In this document: positions 25,801 through 34,165 of the stretch, piece after piece
Layout: each line of letters opens with the position of its first letter
How positions within the stretch are numbered: position 1 is the first letter of the stretch
NCBI RefSeq assembly: GCF_014397245.1
Contig: NZ_JACLHY010000001.1
Coordinates: forward strand, 248,001 to 312,000
Direction of reading: 5' to 3'
Source: Arenibacter arenosicollis
GTDB lineage: Bacteria > Bacteroidota > Bacteroidia > Flavobacteriales > Flavobacteriaceae
DNA: 64,000 nt
Made by a program: the position numbers and the translations under genes
The notes under the pieces: model-generated
The model's input: the letters and a program-made list of their open reading frames with translations, nothing else
Told to the model about the DNA's origin: nothing
Databases searched by the model: none

Positions 25801-27735
25801 AAGTTTTATGTTTTCCAAGATGATGAGGATGGGGATATTACCTCCTCAGATATAGCTTTCGAACACACCGATTTAATACAAATCGATAATGTTTCAAATA
25901 AGAATAACTCTTTAGTATATGTTTCCCCCGCTGGCATACCTGTTGCATTGCCTAAGGAGGCAATTCCTGCATTTTATAAAGTTAAAAGCAAACCTATAAC
26001 GGCTTATGGAGTTTTAGCTAGTTTCTCAATTCCAGATGGGTCTGCTAAAGGAATTTATCTTGGATACAATCGAGAATCTGATTTTACAGGATATAAAAGG
26101 GCAAAGGAAGATGAGCCATATCAGTTTCCGGAACTTCCGGACAATAATAATATAATAGTAAGATCCATAGATAGTGGCTTGGGCTGCTCCCACTTATTGT
26201 TCGAAGGTAAATTTATTCCCATTGATATTAATAAAACGGGGACTGGGCCTCTTGTTACCAAATGGGATTTTGATGGGCCTGCAGATCTTTTAAAAATACA
26301 AGATCAAAACTACGAAACATGCCTTCGCAAAATTGATTATTCCTCATTTACAGAGTACATTTTTGGTTATTATAATTACTACGGTAGTGGTGGGTTTTTA
26401 AGATTGTCACATTCTACAAATGGGGATTTGGCATATATATACACCATTGTTGATGGTGAAAATGGTCAAGTTCAAACTTACCAGTATAACAAGGGCAATG
26501 GATTATGGCAATTGACAAAAGAACCCTTTTATGATGTGAATACCACCGAAGATCTTAAATATCTCTTCGGTATGCTTTATTCTTCCGAAGCTGGACATTT
26601 ATTATTGGATACAGCAGGCATGACACCAGTAGCAGGTGAACTCTTTGATGCCATAAACGGAGCATGGTACACGTGGGAAGGGGACGGGCAAAATGCTGCT
26701 ATCTCTTTTGCATCCACCATACCTTTTGTATATGTCACAAGTGTTAAAAACATTGGTAAAATAATAAAAATTGATACTGGAAACTATTCGTTATTGAAAT
26801 TCTCCGACAGCGCGACCAAACAAATAGGAGAAATCATAAAAAAATTGGAATTTGATGAAACAGTATTTAAAGTTCTAGATACGGACTTAGCCAATATTGA
26901 CTTTGCAAAGGCTGTTGCCAATAATCCCAAATTACTAGAGGCTTGGGAAGTATTGAGAAGGGTCAATGTGGATGACGCCATTAGAATTGGAAAAAACGGA
27001 GAACTCAAACTGCTGAGCAAATATCTTGATTATAACCTGGGAAAGAGTGTAGATAATATAGTCCAAGAAATTATGCATTCTGGAGGGTATTCCAAATGGG
27101 CTGAAATATTGGATAATCCCAGTTCCAACTTATCAATATTTCTAAATGACACTTTTGTTATTACACAAAGAACAGAGGTTATATCCAGTCAACTAACCTC
27201 TAAGTTCCCAAACCTGTCAATCGACGAATTGACTGCTATTAAAGTATATACAAGTGATATGTCGAGAAAGGGAGTTAAGATTCATTACGAACTAAATTCT
27301 CAATTAAGAGATGGAAAGTTGGACGATTATTACAAGGCATTAAATGAACTATTAAGTTCAGGATTATCTAAACTTTCCAACAGTTTTCATAATCAATTGT
27401 TTAGGGGCATTAGAGGAGTAGAAGTTAAAAACATTAACAACTGGAAAATAGGGGATAATATAATTTTTAAAGATTTTAAATCTACTTCAACAAGCGTTGA
27501 AATTGCAGCATATAGGTTCAGCTATCGCTATGGGTATGATGTTGTTTTGGAAATAATAAATGCAAATGGTTCTAACATATGCAAAATATCCTGTCTTCCA
27601 GGCGAAATGGAAGTATTATTGTTGAGTGGTCAAAACTTTAAGGTAATCAATATTGTTGACGATTTTCTTATTAATGATCCGTCATTCTCCCAAAAAAATC
27701 CCTTTACAAAAATAACTCTAAAACTAATAGACTAA
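22897..27735 (+). CDS. Giant exported protein with zincin and C-terminal ADP-ribosyltransferase toxin domain
   Basis: A 1612-aa multidomain protein. Residues 1-75 are an unusually long N-terminus ending in a signal segment (RVFLWLLLTANCLLASAQ). About 90-340 hold two beta-sandwich domains that resemble the 'TANFOR' region of Bacteroidota proteins (recalled, unchecked); 342-426 is fibronectin-III-like; 430-900 further beta domains. A zinc-peptidase motif HEIGH is at 919-923 with a further His930 and a Met-turn-like LMDY at 946-949. About 1230-1285 is a hydrophobic pre-toxin-like stretch (DTAGMTPVAGELFDAINGAW). The end is ADP-ribosyltransferase-like: FRG with Arg1503, STSTS at 1529-1533, and E1570-M-E1572. 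There is no T9SS tail. Its stop overlaps the start of the next gene by one base. I read it as a polymorphic toxin; target unknown. Confidence 0.78.
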   Translation: MAKLLRLYVFIFSVFKGNFSFKRWCADIWHPLHISFANNNSFNSFKVSTIRCSGFGRVFLWLLLTANCLLASAQSFPVQLIPQVTPPPPIHFSQYADASTTNSPLRLQIILNDLEINNREIRLKAYFQGNGISFQSNDVVVGSSPLFLEGGVPLVLTNAELAQYFRFENITGISPNVYGQAIPEGAYQFCYEVYDVLTGNRLSQKSCAISVVFQNEPPFLISPRNKTLVAENNPQNIVFQWTPRSINVSNVEYELSLVKIWDTQIDPQAAFLSSPPVFQTTTTSTTYVYGPSDPLLLSGKNYAWRIQAKAKQGAEEIGLFKNQGYSEIFSFSYAGTCDLPLGIGHEVKGSTNANIFWDDFSTEVPEYTIRYRQKGNTNEWFLNKTTTNQTTLWDLKAGTTYEYQLQKKCVVTGSEWSVTKQFTTFLADNEASVYQCGITPNFSLTNKDPLPKLSTGESFVAGDFPIHVLEISGSNGRFTGKGYVTIPYLNSIKVGVEFTNVLINNDKQMSEGTVVTVYDPNLASILDVDNVVETVDTISDLVAEPFEGDNDLDEMRVNFMIPGDSVGNYIKIKDGMVTITNPENGASISELMGDDKVVVDGEGQVYHIDASGEIRDGGQIDSGGAVTSNNVEGITTNGQLERLTAKDIQIKFKEVLGEYGFDEIPSTANASIKKEYTTILDADGNDYILAHQAVEKGQTAYVDAIIEPTGSNQYVLDSIVFKTKQGEKIPVEIRGNNTIRLTLKGRYTFENEIIYAVVPSKTDRTKQLTAGTFTLWHMTDRPVDVVLVSVSGGNVNGLATEVAKIFKKGVATINIETQTASAELDLAVLGDNARLDIGDSGWLTNYNAEQQAVIADLKNKIDYNINKYYVFVFGSGVKPSEPIGGFMPLQRQFGFVFTGNDNQNADEEGKRELAKTIAHEIGHGVFALQHPFDQYGKEIEGQTDWLMDYANGSRLSHMDWKQLHNPELKFYVFQDDEDGDITSSDIAFEHTDLIQIDNVSNKNNSLVYVSPAGIPVALPKEAIPAFYKVKSKPITAYGVLASFSIPDGSAKGIYLGYNRESDFTGYKRAKEDEPYQFPELPDNNNIIVRSIDSGLGCSHLLFEGKFIPIDINKTGTGPLVTKWDFDGPADLLKIQDQNYETCLRKIDYSSFTEYIFGYYNYYGSGGFLRLSHSTNGDLAYIYTIVDGENGQVQTYQYNKGNGLWQLTKEPFYDVNTTEDLKYLFGMLYSSEAGHLLLDTAGMTPVAGELFDAINGAWYTWEGDGQNAAISFASTIPFVYVTSVKNIGKIIKIDTGNYSLLKFSDSATKQIGEIIKKLEFDETVFKVLDTDLANIDFAKAVANNPKLLEAWEVLRRVNVDDAIRIGKNGELKLLSKYLDYNLGKSVDNIVQEIMHSGGYSKWAEILDNPSSNLSIFLNDTFVITQRTEVISSQLTSKFPNLSIDELTAIKVYTSDMSRKGVKIHYELNSQLRDGKLDDYYKALNELLSSGLSKLSNSFHNQLFRGIRGVEVKNINNWKIGDNIIFKDFKSTSTSVEIAAYRFSYRYGYDVVLEIINANGSNICKISCLPGEMEVLLLSGQNFKVINIVDDFLINDPSFSQKNPFTKITLKLID

Positions 27736-28298
27736 TGAAAGATAAACAAATATTAAAGTATATCGATTCTGTTATCATCAATTTAAAAAAACATTTAAGA
27801 AAAGAAATGGAAATTGCAAATGCCAGGGAGAAGGAAAAAATGAATATGAGACTTGAAATTGTGCAGGAAATCAGGAGAGCTTTCGATTGGGGATTGGCCG
27901 AGGAAGATAACAAACAATCAAATCGAATTCTTCAAATAGCTAAATATCGTGAAGAAAGTTTTGACGTCTCCCAGCCATTACACGAAATTAAATTATACTC
28001 AAAAATAAGAGAAGTAATCCCTTATATACAAGCTGCGAGTTATAAAATCAACGATGAGCAAAAACACCTCACAGAAGATTTACTCCTATTTTGCGAAAAT
28101 CAAATGGAGATAATTGATGCATCTCCATATAAGAAGAAAATTATATTTCCTACTAAGTCAGAAATTAATGAGGCATTTAGGAGTTACAAAGAAATGATAC
28201 AACCTAACAAAATACCCAGTTTAAAAGTTTATAAACAACCAGAAGTAAATCAAAAAATTGAAGAACTCTATCAGATGTTTTTGGAACTAGCCGATTAA
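27735..28298 (+). CDS. Candidate immunity protein to the ADP-ribosyltransferase toxin
   Basis: A 187-aa cytosolic protein without signal peptide or membrane helix, highly charged and almost wholly helical ('LKKHLRKEMEIANAREKEKMNMRLEIVQEIRRAFDWGL'). I recognise no family. Its ATG overlaps the toxin TAA by one base (TAATG), so it is made with the toxin. It shares the very AT-rich composition of the toxin's 3' end. Position, size and lack of export are what an immunity protein would show. Immunity is inferred from context alone. Confidence 0.6.
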   Translation: MKDKQILKYIDSVIINLKKHLRKEMEIANAREKEKMNMRLEIVQEIRRAFDWGLAEEDNKQSNRILQIAKYREESFDVSQPLHEIKLYSKIREVIPYIQAASYKINDEQKHLTEDLLLFCENQMEIIDASPYKKKIIFPTKSEINEAFRSYKEMIQPNKIPSLKVYKQPEVNQKIEELYQMFLELAD

Positions 28299-28313
28299 GA
28301 TAATTCCTTGCTA

Positions 28314-28334
28314 GCGCGAGCGTCACGCTCGTGC
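28314..28334 (+). repeat. REP palindrome, left copy
   Basis: A 21-base core reads GCGCGAGCG-TCA-CGCTCGTGC: a 9-bp stem (one G-T wobble) around a 3-base loop. The same core occurs in inverse orientation at 28996-29016 on the other side of the transposase gene. This is the normal arrangement for REP elements mobilised by RAYT transposases. Confidence 0.85.
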
Positions 28335-28391
28335 TATCAACAGTGAGAGGAAGGGTTCAAGGTTAAAAAAAATAGTAGTCAATAAAAAAGT

Positions 28392-28964
28392 GTGAGCAGA
28401 AAATACAAATTCCAAAACCCCTCTGCGGCCTACTTCGTAAGCTTCGCGACCGTGTATTGGATAGATGTGTTTACAAGACAGGTATATTTTTCAATATTGC
28501 AAGAGGCAATCGATCATTGTAGGACAAAAAAAGAGATGGAAGTCTTTGCCTATTGTTTTATGCCGAGTCATGTTCATTTAGTTTTTAGATCTGCGAATGA
28601 TAATCCTTCGGGACTTTTAAGGGATTTTAAAGGTTTTACAGCGAGAAAAATAATTAAAGAGATCGAAGAAAACCCACAGGAAAGCAGAAAAGAGTGGCTA
28701 CTTTGGATGATGGAGCGGGCAGGCAAGAAAAACAGCAATGTGAACAAAAGACAATTTTGGCAACAGCATAATAAACCAATTGAAATATGGAACGGAAAAG
28801 TAATTAAGCAAAAAATAGATTATATCCACAACAATCCCGTGGAACAAGGATTTGTTACGGACCCCGTGGATTGGAAATATAGTAGTGCACGGAACTATAC
28901 GGATGATGATACCATTTTAAAAATAGATAATGAAGGTATGCATTTAGGGATGATGGAATTATGA
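28392..28964 (+). mobile_element. REP-associated tyrosine transposase (RAYT, IS200/IS605-like)
   Basis: A 190-aa HUH-type single-strand transposase, GTG start, beginning MSRKYKFQNPSAAYFVSF, the usual N-terminus in Bacteroidota RAYTs. The HUH pair is in PSHVHLVF (HVH, near residue 60); the catalytic tyrosine is in KIDYIHNNPVEQGFV near residue 143. It would cut and rejoin REP hairpins. Inverted REP palindromes lie about 58 bases upstream and 31 bases downstream. It separates the toxin-immunity pair from the rest of the giant-protein cluster, all on the same strand. It appears intact. Confidence 0.9.
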
Positions 28965-28995
28965 AGGACGATGTTATAAATAATCAGGCATATGG

Positions 28996-29016
28996 GCACG
29001 AGCGTGACGCTCGCGC
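28996..29016 (-). repeat. REP palindrome, right copy (inverted)
   Basis: Exact reverse complement of the left 21-base core. Together with it and the RAYT gene it makes a compact REP-transposase-REP unit of about 0.7 kb. Confidence 0.85.
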
Positions 29017-29072
29017 CACCGGTTATAGATGTTTTACGACCAACATTATTTAATAGAAATAAACGGTAACAG

Positions 29073-29100
29073 CCTTCAAAGTCTGGAGACTTTCCGAAGG
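29073..29100 (+). repeat. Second, unrelated palindromic element
   Basis: CCTTC-AAAGTCT-GG-AGACTTT-CC-GAAGG forms a near-perfect hairpin with an outer CCTTC/GAAGG stem. Its sequence differs from the flanking REP cores, so it is another small palindrome in the same 210-base gap. It could also act as an mRNA processing or stabiliser hairpin before the 1659-aa gene. Confidence 0.55.
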
Positions 29101-29174
29101 TTATAAAAGAATAAATTATAAGGAAGGAAAACTAAAATCAGCCAAGATAAAGCAACTAATCATAACCAAAGATT

Positions 29175-32100
29175 ATGACTAAAAACTACATACATATCAT
29201 CCTATTCCTATGTTGCAGCCTGCTTTGGGCAAGTCCGGCTCTGGCTTCTTTTGAAAATCTGGGTGATTCAAATATTGAGGTGCTATTACGTTCAAAAGAC
29301 TCCCTACTTCCAAAAGCAAAAGACACCACCAAACTTAAGAAAGCAGACCCAAATTATTTGGCGCATTTACAGCAGATAGCCATGGCAAGAATGGGTAATG
29401 CTGATGAAAAATCAGTTTTCCCTATACCAACGTGGCCTGAGCGTAGCCGAAGGCACAATAGCTCAATAGCAATTACAGAAGAAGAAAAAACCTTCCGTTC
29501 CTTTCCCTCACTTGACCAAAAACTAGCACAAAAAGAAGATTTCAATGTTTCCTTTGCCAACCTGAAACCTGAGTTTACTCCAGAATATATTTCCACTAAT
29601 TTTTCCAGAAATCCCAAAGCGGACACCCTTGTGGCCCAGGCCATAAGAGCCTTTGAAACGGTTCAGGAACTGGGCAATTTTGTCGACATTATCACAGGAA
29701 AGGAATTATTGGAGCTCCCGGTTGGACTAACCAAAAAAGACTCAACATCCGGCAACCGCGTAGAACTAGCGATAACCCAAGTGAAATTTACACCACAATA
29801 TGCAGAATTCAAGGCCTGGGCAAAAATGATCATTCCCGTTAAAGGACCCAATGGGGAACCAAGTAGAGAGATCTATTTTGGCGGCGAAGGCATAAAACTT
29901 TCCCATGACGGCGCACTTTTGGGGGATATGAAATTGGTCATGTTGGGCGATCAGGCCATTCCTTTAAACGGTGACAACTGGTTACTAACCCTTAAAGGTG
30001 GCATTGACCTTAAAAATGGTGCCTTTGGAGACCAATCGTTCATAGAATTTGACTGTGTGGGGTTAAAGTCAATTGGTTTGGAAGCCGACCTACGGATTTC
30101 CAGAAATATTCTCCTCCCCATTACCAGTGGTGGAAATTATGTTTGTGGCGAGAGCACGGACAATAAATACCTTAAGGATTCTGATGTTGTAAACAACAAG
30201 TGCTATGTAGGCGCCTCCTTTAGCATTAAAGCCAATGGGTGGAACGACCTATTGGTAGATGTGTCACTCCCCCAATTTGAAGTTCGAGGACTAAAAGGTT
30301 GGGGATTCAATATAAAACAGGTGGTATTGGACTTAAGCGATAGTCGCAATGCGTCTGGAATAAAATTCCCAAAAAATTACAGCGAGGTGTTAGTACATGG
30401 GGAACGAAACCTTTGGCGCGGGTTTTATGCCAAGGAACTAAGTATTATGTTACCCAAGGGAATTGAAAATACCAAAACATCCAACAAAAGGGTACAATTT
30501 GGGGCAGAAAATCTCATTCTGGATAGCCAAGGCGTATCAGGTTCCTTTTTTGCTGAAAATATATTAAAGGTAGGTGAAGGCTCTGCCGGTAAATGGGCCT
30601 TTACTATTGCAGATGTAAGTCTTTCACTCTCGAGAAATTCCCTAACCGGGGGATCCATAGCCGGAGATATTGCAGTGCCTATTTTTGAGAAACCCATGGA
30701 CTATACGGGATATATACAACAAGACGGCTACGGTCTGGCAGTTGGGTTGAACAGCCATTATAAAACTCCCGTTTTTCTAGGTGAAATGCAATTGGAGAAA
30801 AATTCCAGTGTAGCCATAGATATAAAAGACGGCAATGTATATCCTTCTGCCAATCTCTCTGGACAACTGTCCATAGTTGGCAAAATTGGCCAGAAAGAGG
30901 GGGAGGAGTCGCCCTCCGCAGAAACGGCCACAAATAGTGGTAACGGATTTAATTTTCCGGGTATTGTTTTCGAGGGATTAAAGTTGGAAACAGAACTGGG
31001 CAAAAAACCTATCAGTGCCAAAAGCTTTGGATTTGAAGGTGAAATGAAGCTGATGAATTTCCCAGCTTCCGTGGAAAAGTTGGAATTGGTTACATCCAGC
31101 AACCAAGTTGGACTATCTTTCGACCTAAAAATAAATTTGGACGGTGAAGGATCCCATGCCACTACTAGTATGCAGGTAATGGGAAAATTAGAGGACGGCG
31201 CTAAAATACAGAAATGGCAATTTGAAAGGGTGAAGGTAAATGGAATTGACATTGATTATGAAAAAAGCGGAATCACCTTAAATGGAGGCTTGGAAATAAT
31301 GGAAGACCATAGTTGGTATGGTGATGGATTTCGAGGTAATGTTACGGCAACCATCAAAAGTGTCAACTTAAAAGTCGAGGGTAAAGCCATTTTTGGCGTG
31401 AAAGATTTTAGATATTGGAACGTAGATGTTTGGGCCAAAAACGACGAAAAAAGTAGTACAAAATTTATGATAAATTCTATGGTAGGAGGTATATCCTATC
31501 GTATGAAAAAGATTCGAGGTAATGAGGATGGTTTTTCGCCCTCCTCAGCCGTATACCGTCCCAATTTGGATTATGGTTTAAGCGTCCGTGCCGGAGTGGA
31601 TATAAGCACTCAAAATTCTGATACCTTTAGTGGAAAGGCTTATTTGGATATGGCATTCAACAGTCACGGTGGATTAAATAGAATAGGCTTTACTGGAGAA
31701 GGTGCCTTCATGGGGGACAAGACAAGTGGCGGCCTTGACAGCTCAGATTTTGGTGCCTTAAACAAAACATTTGAAAAGGTAAACGATTTTGTAGAGGAAA
31801 ATAAAGGAATCGCAGATCAACTGTCCAAATATGGCAACTTTATGGGGCTTGCCAAAGAATCGATTCCCGTCCACGATGTTGCCGCTTCAGGGAAAGTCGG
31901 GGTTTATGTGGGTATAGAAAAGGATTTTGTAAACCAGACCTTTGACGGTGAGTTTGAACTATATCTGGATTTGGAAGGTGTTAAAGGCGGTGGGGAAAAC
32001 AACCTTGCAGGATATGCAAAAATGCACACAGGTCCTGAGGATTGGTACATTTATATTGGTACTCCCCAAAAAAGAATAGAACTTTTGTTTCAGGTAGGAG

Positions 32101-34154
32101 TACAACTTCGGATAGGGGGCTATTTTATGACCGGCACACAACTACCTTCTCAATTGGATCCCCACCCAATGGTCGTTAAAATTTTAGGGGATGATATGCT
32201 CAACAGCAACCGTCAAGAAAACCAGCTACAATCGGGCAAAGGTTTTGCCTTTGGACTAAATTTTGGATATGGCTATAATTTAGATTATTTAATTTTCTAC
32301 GCCTTTGTAGAGCTGGGAGCTGGCTTTGACGTGATGCACGCTTACTACCCGAATGCAAAATGTGTAGGTCGCCCAGGCCCCATAGGAAACAATGGCTGGT
32401 ACTCTAGGGGACAAGTTTATGCCTATCTATATGGAGAATTTGGAGTAAAGGTAGACCTAGCCTTTATTAATGGTAAATTCCCTATCGCCGAGGCAGGTGT
32501 TGCCGCAATGTTACGGGGTCAATTCCCCAATCCGGCTTATTTTCAAGGCTATGTAGGTATGTATTACAAAATTTTAGGGGGACTCGTTTCAGGTCGAATG
32601 CGATTAAAAGTTGAAGTGGGTGAGGAATGTGAGTTGGAAAATATTAATAATGCAGTTGGTGTTCCCATGATATCGGATGTGACACCCAAGGATAATAGTG
32701 ACGATATTTCGGTTTTTACCGCCCCTCAAGCCGTTTTCAATTATGCCGCCAATTCAGATTTTAAGGTTGAGTTGGATGATGGGGTCCGTACTTTCAAATT
32801 ACAATTGAAGAACTTTGCCGTTACTTCGGAAGGTGAACAATTAAAAGGAGAGTTAAAATGGAACGATACAAATGATGCAGTTACTTTTAAACCAAATGAG
32901 ACCCTACCCTCCGAAAAGGAAGTCAAGGTGGTGGTCGAAGTTAGTTTTGATGAAAAAATAGGGGGTAGTTATCAAACAATGGTTGAAAATGGCAAACCAG
33001 TAATAGAAAAAAAAGAAATCACTTTTAAGACAGATCGCGCCCCAGATTATATTCCATTGGAAAATATAGCCTATATGTATCCCGTCATAGATCAACAAAG
33101 TTTTTATCCGGAAGAATATGACAAGGGATATGTTAAAATGAAAACTCCCCAGAATTATCTCTTCGATAGCGGATTTGAAACAAGAGCAGAGTTTTTTTCT
33201 ACGACTAGTAATCAAGGCACCCGAACAAATTTGACTTACGACAGATCAAAAGCCACTGTTATTTATGAAGTACCTGAAGGCATGTCCCTAAATTCCAATT
33301 ACAAATTAAATTTACTGGCTTTCCCTCCAGGATCGGATATTAAGACTAAAATAATTGTAGAAAACACAGAAACCCTTGCCGATCAAGAAAGCGGGGATAC
33401 AAATTGGTTTGACCCTTCCACTGGAAACCAGGATACGAGAAACGTCTCCGGTAGTGCCGTAGTTTCCAACAAAAAAGCTGCCAATATTACCATTTCCAAC
33501 GGAACACCCAAATCCATTTTGGATTATGGCTTCAAAACTAGCAAGCATCCTAGCTTTAAGGACAAAGTGAAGGAATTAACGGTTACCAACAACCTCTTAA
33601 ACTACATCTTTGCAGATGTCCATTCCTTATCCGTTAAAGTGGCCGACTATGAATATCTGGAAAAATTAGAAGTCTTGGGAGGAAAATATACCAATTCCAA
33701 ACCCTTGGTATACCCCCAAGCAATATTGGACGATTCCTATTATAAAAAGAAAATATACCCTCTTCTATACGAAAATTACCCCCTTGACGGAAACATTCGA
33801 GTTAACCGGGACGAAGCTCTACTTGGATTACCACCTGTCCGTTCCTTTTATATAGGCAATGAATATTTGGCTAATCTGGAGAACAATCCTAATTCATCAT
33901 GGGTAAAAAACAGAATTCCCTTTGTATATAATTTACCGTATCAGTACAAAGTGGATATGGTCTATTTAAGAGATAAAATCCTAAATAGATATTATGGAAG
34001 TGATGGCAATATTTCTCAGCATGAAAGGTACAAATATTTAATTGAAAGCTCCTTTCCTCCCTTGCCCCTAGGTAGTTTTAAGGCACAGCTGATTTACCGA
34101 ACACCAGGCGATATTTATCAAAAAGGATATGAAATAAAATATGTGAACGACTAG
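29175..34154 (+). CDS. Giant beta-rich exported protein of the toxin-like cluster
   Basis: A 1659-aa protein: signal peptide MTKNYIHIILFLCCSLLWASPALA, then a long stretch (about 180-1150) of short amphipathic strands with Gly/Asn/Asp turns, ending in a Tyr/Gly-rich region ('GFALGLN'-like 'GFAFGLNFGYGYNLDYLIFYAFVELGAGFDVMHAYY', near 1020-1060) resembling a membrane-facing or AsmA-like beta surface. About 1160-1290 looks like an SbsA-type Ig domain ('VPMISDVTPKDNSDDISVFTAPQAVFNY'). No known catalytic motif and no T9SS tail. A REP-like insertion near residues 87-93 (PERSRR) sits in the N-terminal linker. It precedes the fibronectin-III gene by 11 bases. Function unknown; a scaffold or translocation role is a guess from context. 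Confidence 0.65.
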   Translation: MTKNYIHIILFLCCSLLWASPALASFENLGDSNIEVLLRSKDSLLPKAKDTTKLKKADPNYLAHLQQIAMARMGNADEKSVFPIPTWPERSRRHNSSIAITEEEKTFRSFPSLDQKLAQKEDFNVSFANLKPEFTPEYISTNFSRNPKADTLVAQAIRAFETVQELGNFVDIITGKELLELPVGLTKKDSTSGNRVELAITQVKFTPQYAEFKAWAKMIIPVKGPNGEPSREIYFGGEGIKLSHDGALLGDMKLVMLGDQAIPLNGDNWLLTLKGGIDLKNGAFGDQSFIEFDCVGLKSIGLEADLRISRNILLPITSGGNYVCGESTDNKYLKDSDVVNNKCYVGASFSIKANGWNDLLVDVSLPQFEVRGLKGWGFNIKQVVLDLSDSRNASGIKFPKNYSEVLVHGERNLWRGFYAKELSIMLPKGIENTKTSNKRVQFGAENLILDSQGVSGSFFAENILKVGEGSAGKWAFTIADVSLSLSRNSLTGGSIAGDIAVPIFEKPMDYTGYIQQDGYGLAVGLNSHYKTPVFLGEMQLEKNSSVAIDIKDGNVYPSANLSGQLSIVGKIGQKEGEESPSAETATNSGNGFNFPGIVFEGLKLETELGKKPISAKSFGFEGEMKLMNFPASVEKLELVTSSNQVGLSFDLKINLDGEGSHATTSMQVMGKLEDGAKIQKWQFERVKVNGIDIDYEKSGITLNGGLEIMEDHSWYGDGFRGNVTATIKSVNLKVEGKAIFGVKDFRYWNVDVWAKNDEKSSTKFMINSMVGGISYRMKKIRGNEDGFSPSSAVYRPNLDYGLSVRAGVDISTQNSDTFSGKAYLDMAFNSHGGLNRIGFTGEGAFMGDKTSGGLDSSDFGALNKTFEKVNDFVEENKGIADQLSKYGNFMGLAKESIPVHDVAASGKVGVYVGIEKDFVNQTFDGEFELYLDLEGVKGGGENNLAGYAKMHTGPEDWYIYIGTPQKRIELLFQVGVQLRIGGYFMTGTQLPSQLDPHPMVVKILGDDMLNSNRQENQLQSGKGFAFGLNFGYGYNLDYLIFYAFVELGAGFDVMHAYYPNAKCVGRPGPIGNNGWYSRGQVYAYLYGEFGVKVDLAFINGKFPIAEAGVAAMLRGQFPNPAYFQGYVGMYYKILGGLVSGRMRLKVEVGEECELENINNAVGVPMISDVTPKDNSDDISVFTAPQAVFNYAANSDFKVELDDGVRTFKLQLKNFAVTSEGEQLKGELKWNDTNDAVTFKPNETLPSEKEVKVVVEVSFDEKIGGSYQTMVENGKPVIEKKEITFKTDRAPDYIPLENIAYMYPVIDQQSFYPEEYDKGYVKMKTPQNYLFDSGFETRAEFFSTTSNQGTRTNLTYDRSKATVIYEVPEGMSLNSNYKLNLLAFPPGSDIKTKIIVENTETLADQESGDTNWFDPSTGNQDTRNVSGSAVVSNKKAANITISNGTPKSILDYGFKTSKHPSFKDKVKELTVTNNLLNYIFADVHSLSVKVADYEYLEKLEVLGGKYTNSKPLVYPQAILDDSYYKKKIYPLLYENYPLDGNIRVNRDEALLGLPPVRSFYIGNEYLANLENNPNSSWVKNRIPFVYNLPYQYKVDMVYLRDKILNRYYGSDGNISQHERYKYLIESSFPPLPLGSFKAQLIYRTPGDIYQKGYEIKYVND
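29434..29456 (+). repeat. REP-like sequence inside the coding region
   Basis: GGCCTGAGCGTAGCCGAAGG-C lies in frame in the 1659-aa gene and is read WPERSRRH. GTG(G)CCT and AGGCAC are the imperfect palindrome arms. The 'TGAGCGTAGCCGAAGG' type is one I recall as a common dispersed repeat in Flavobacteriia. It falls in a low-complexity linker where an insertion would be tolerated. Confidence 0.5.
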
Positions 34155-34165
34155 CTCACAACTCA

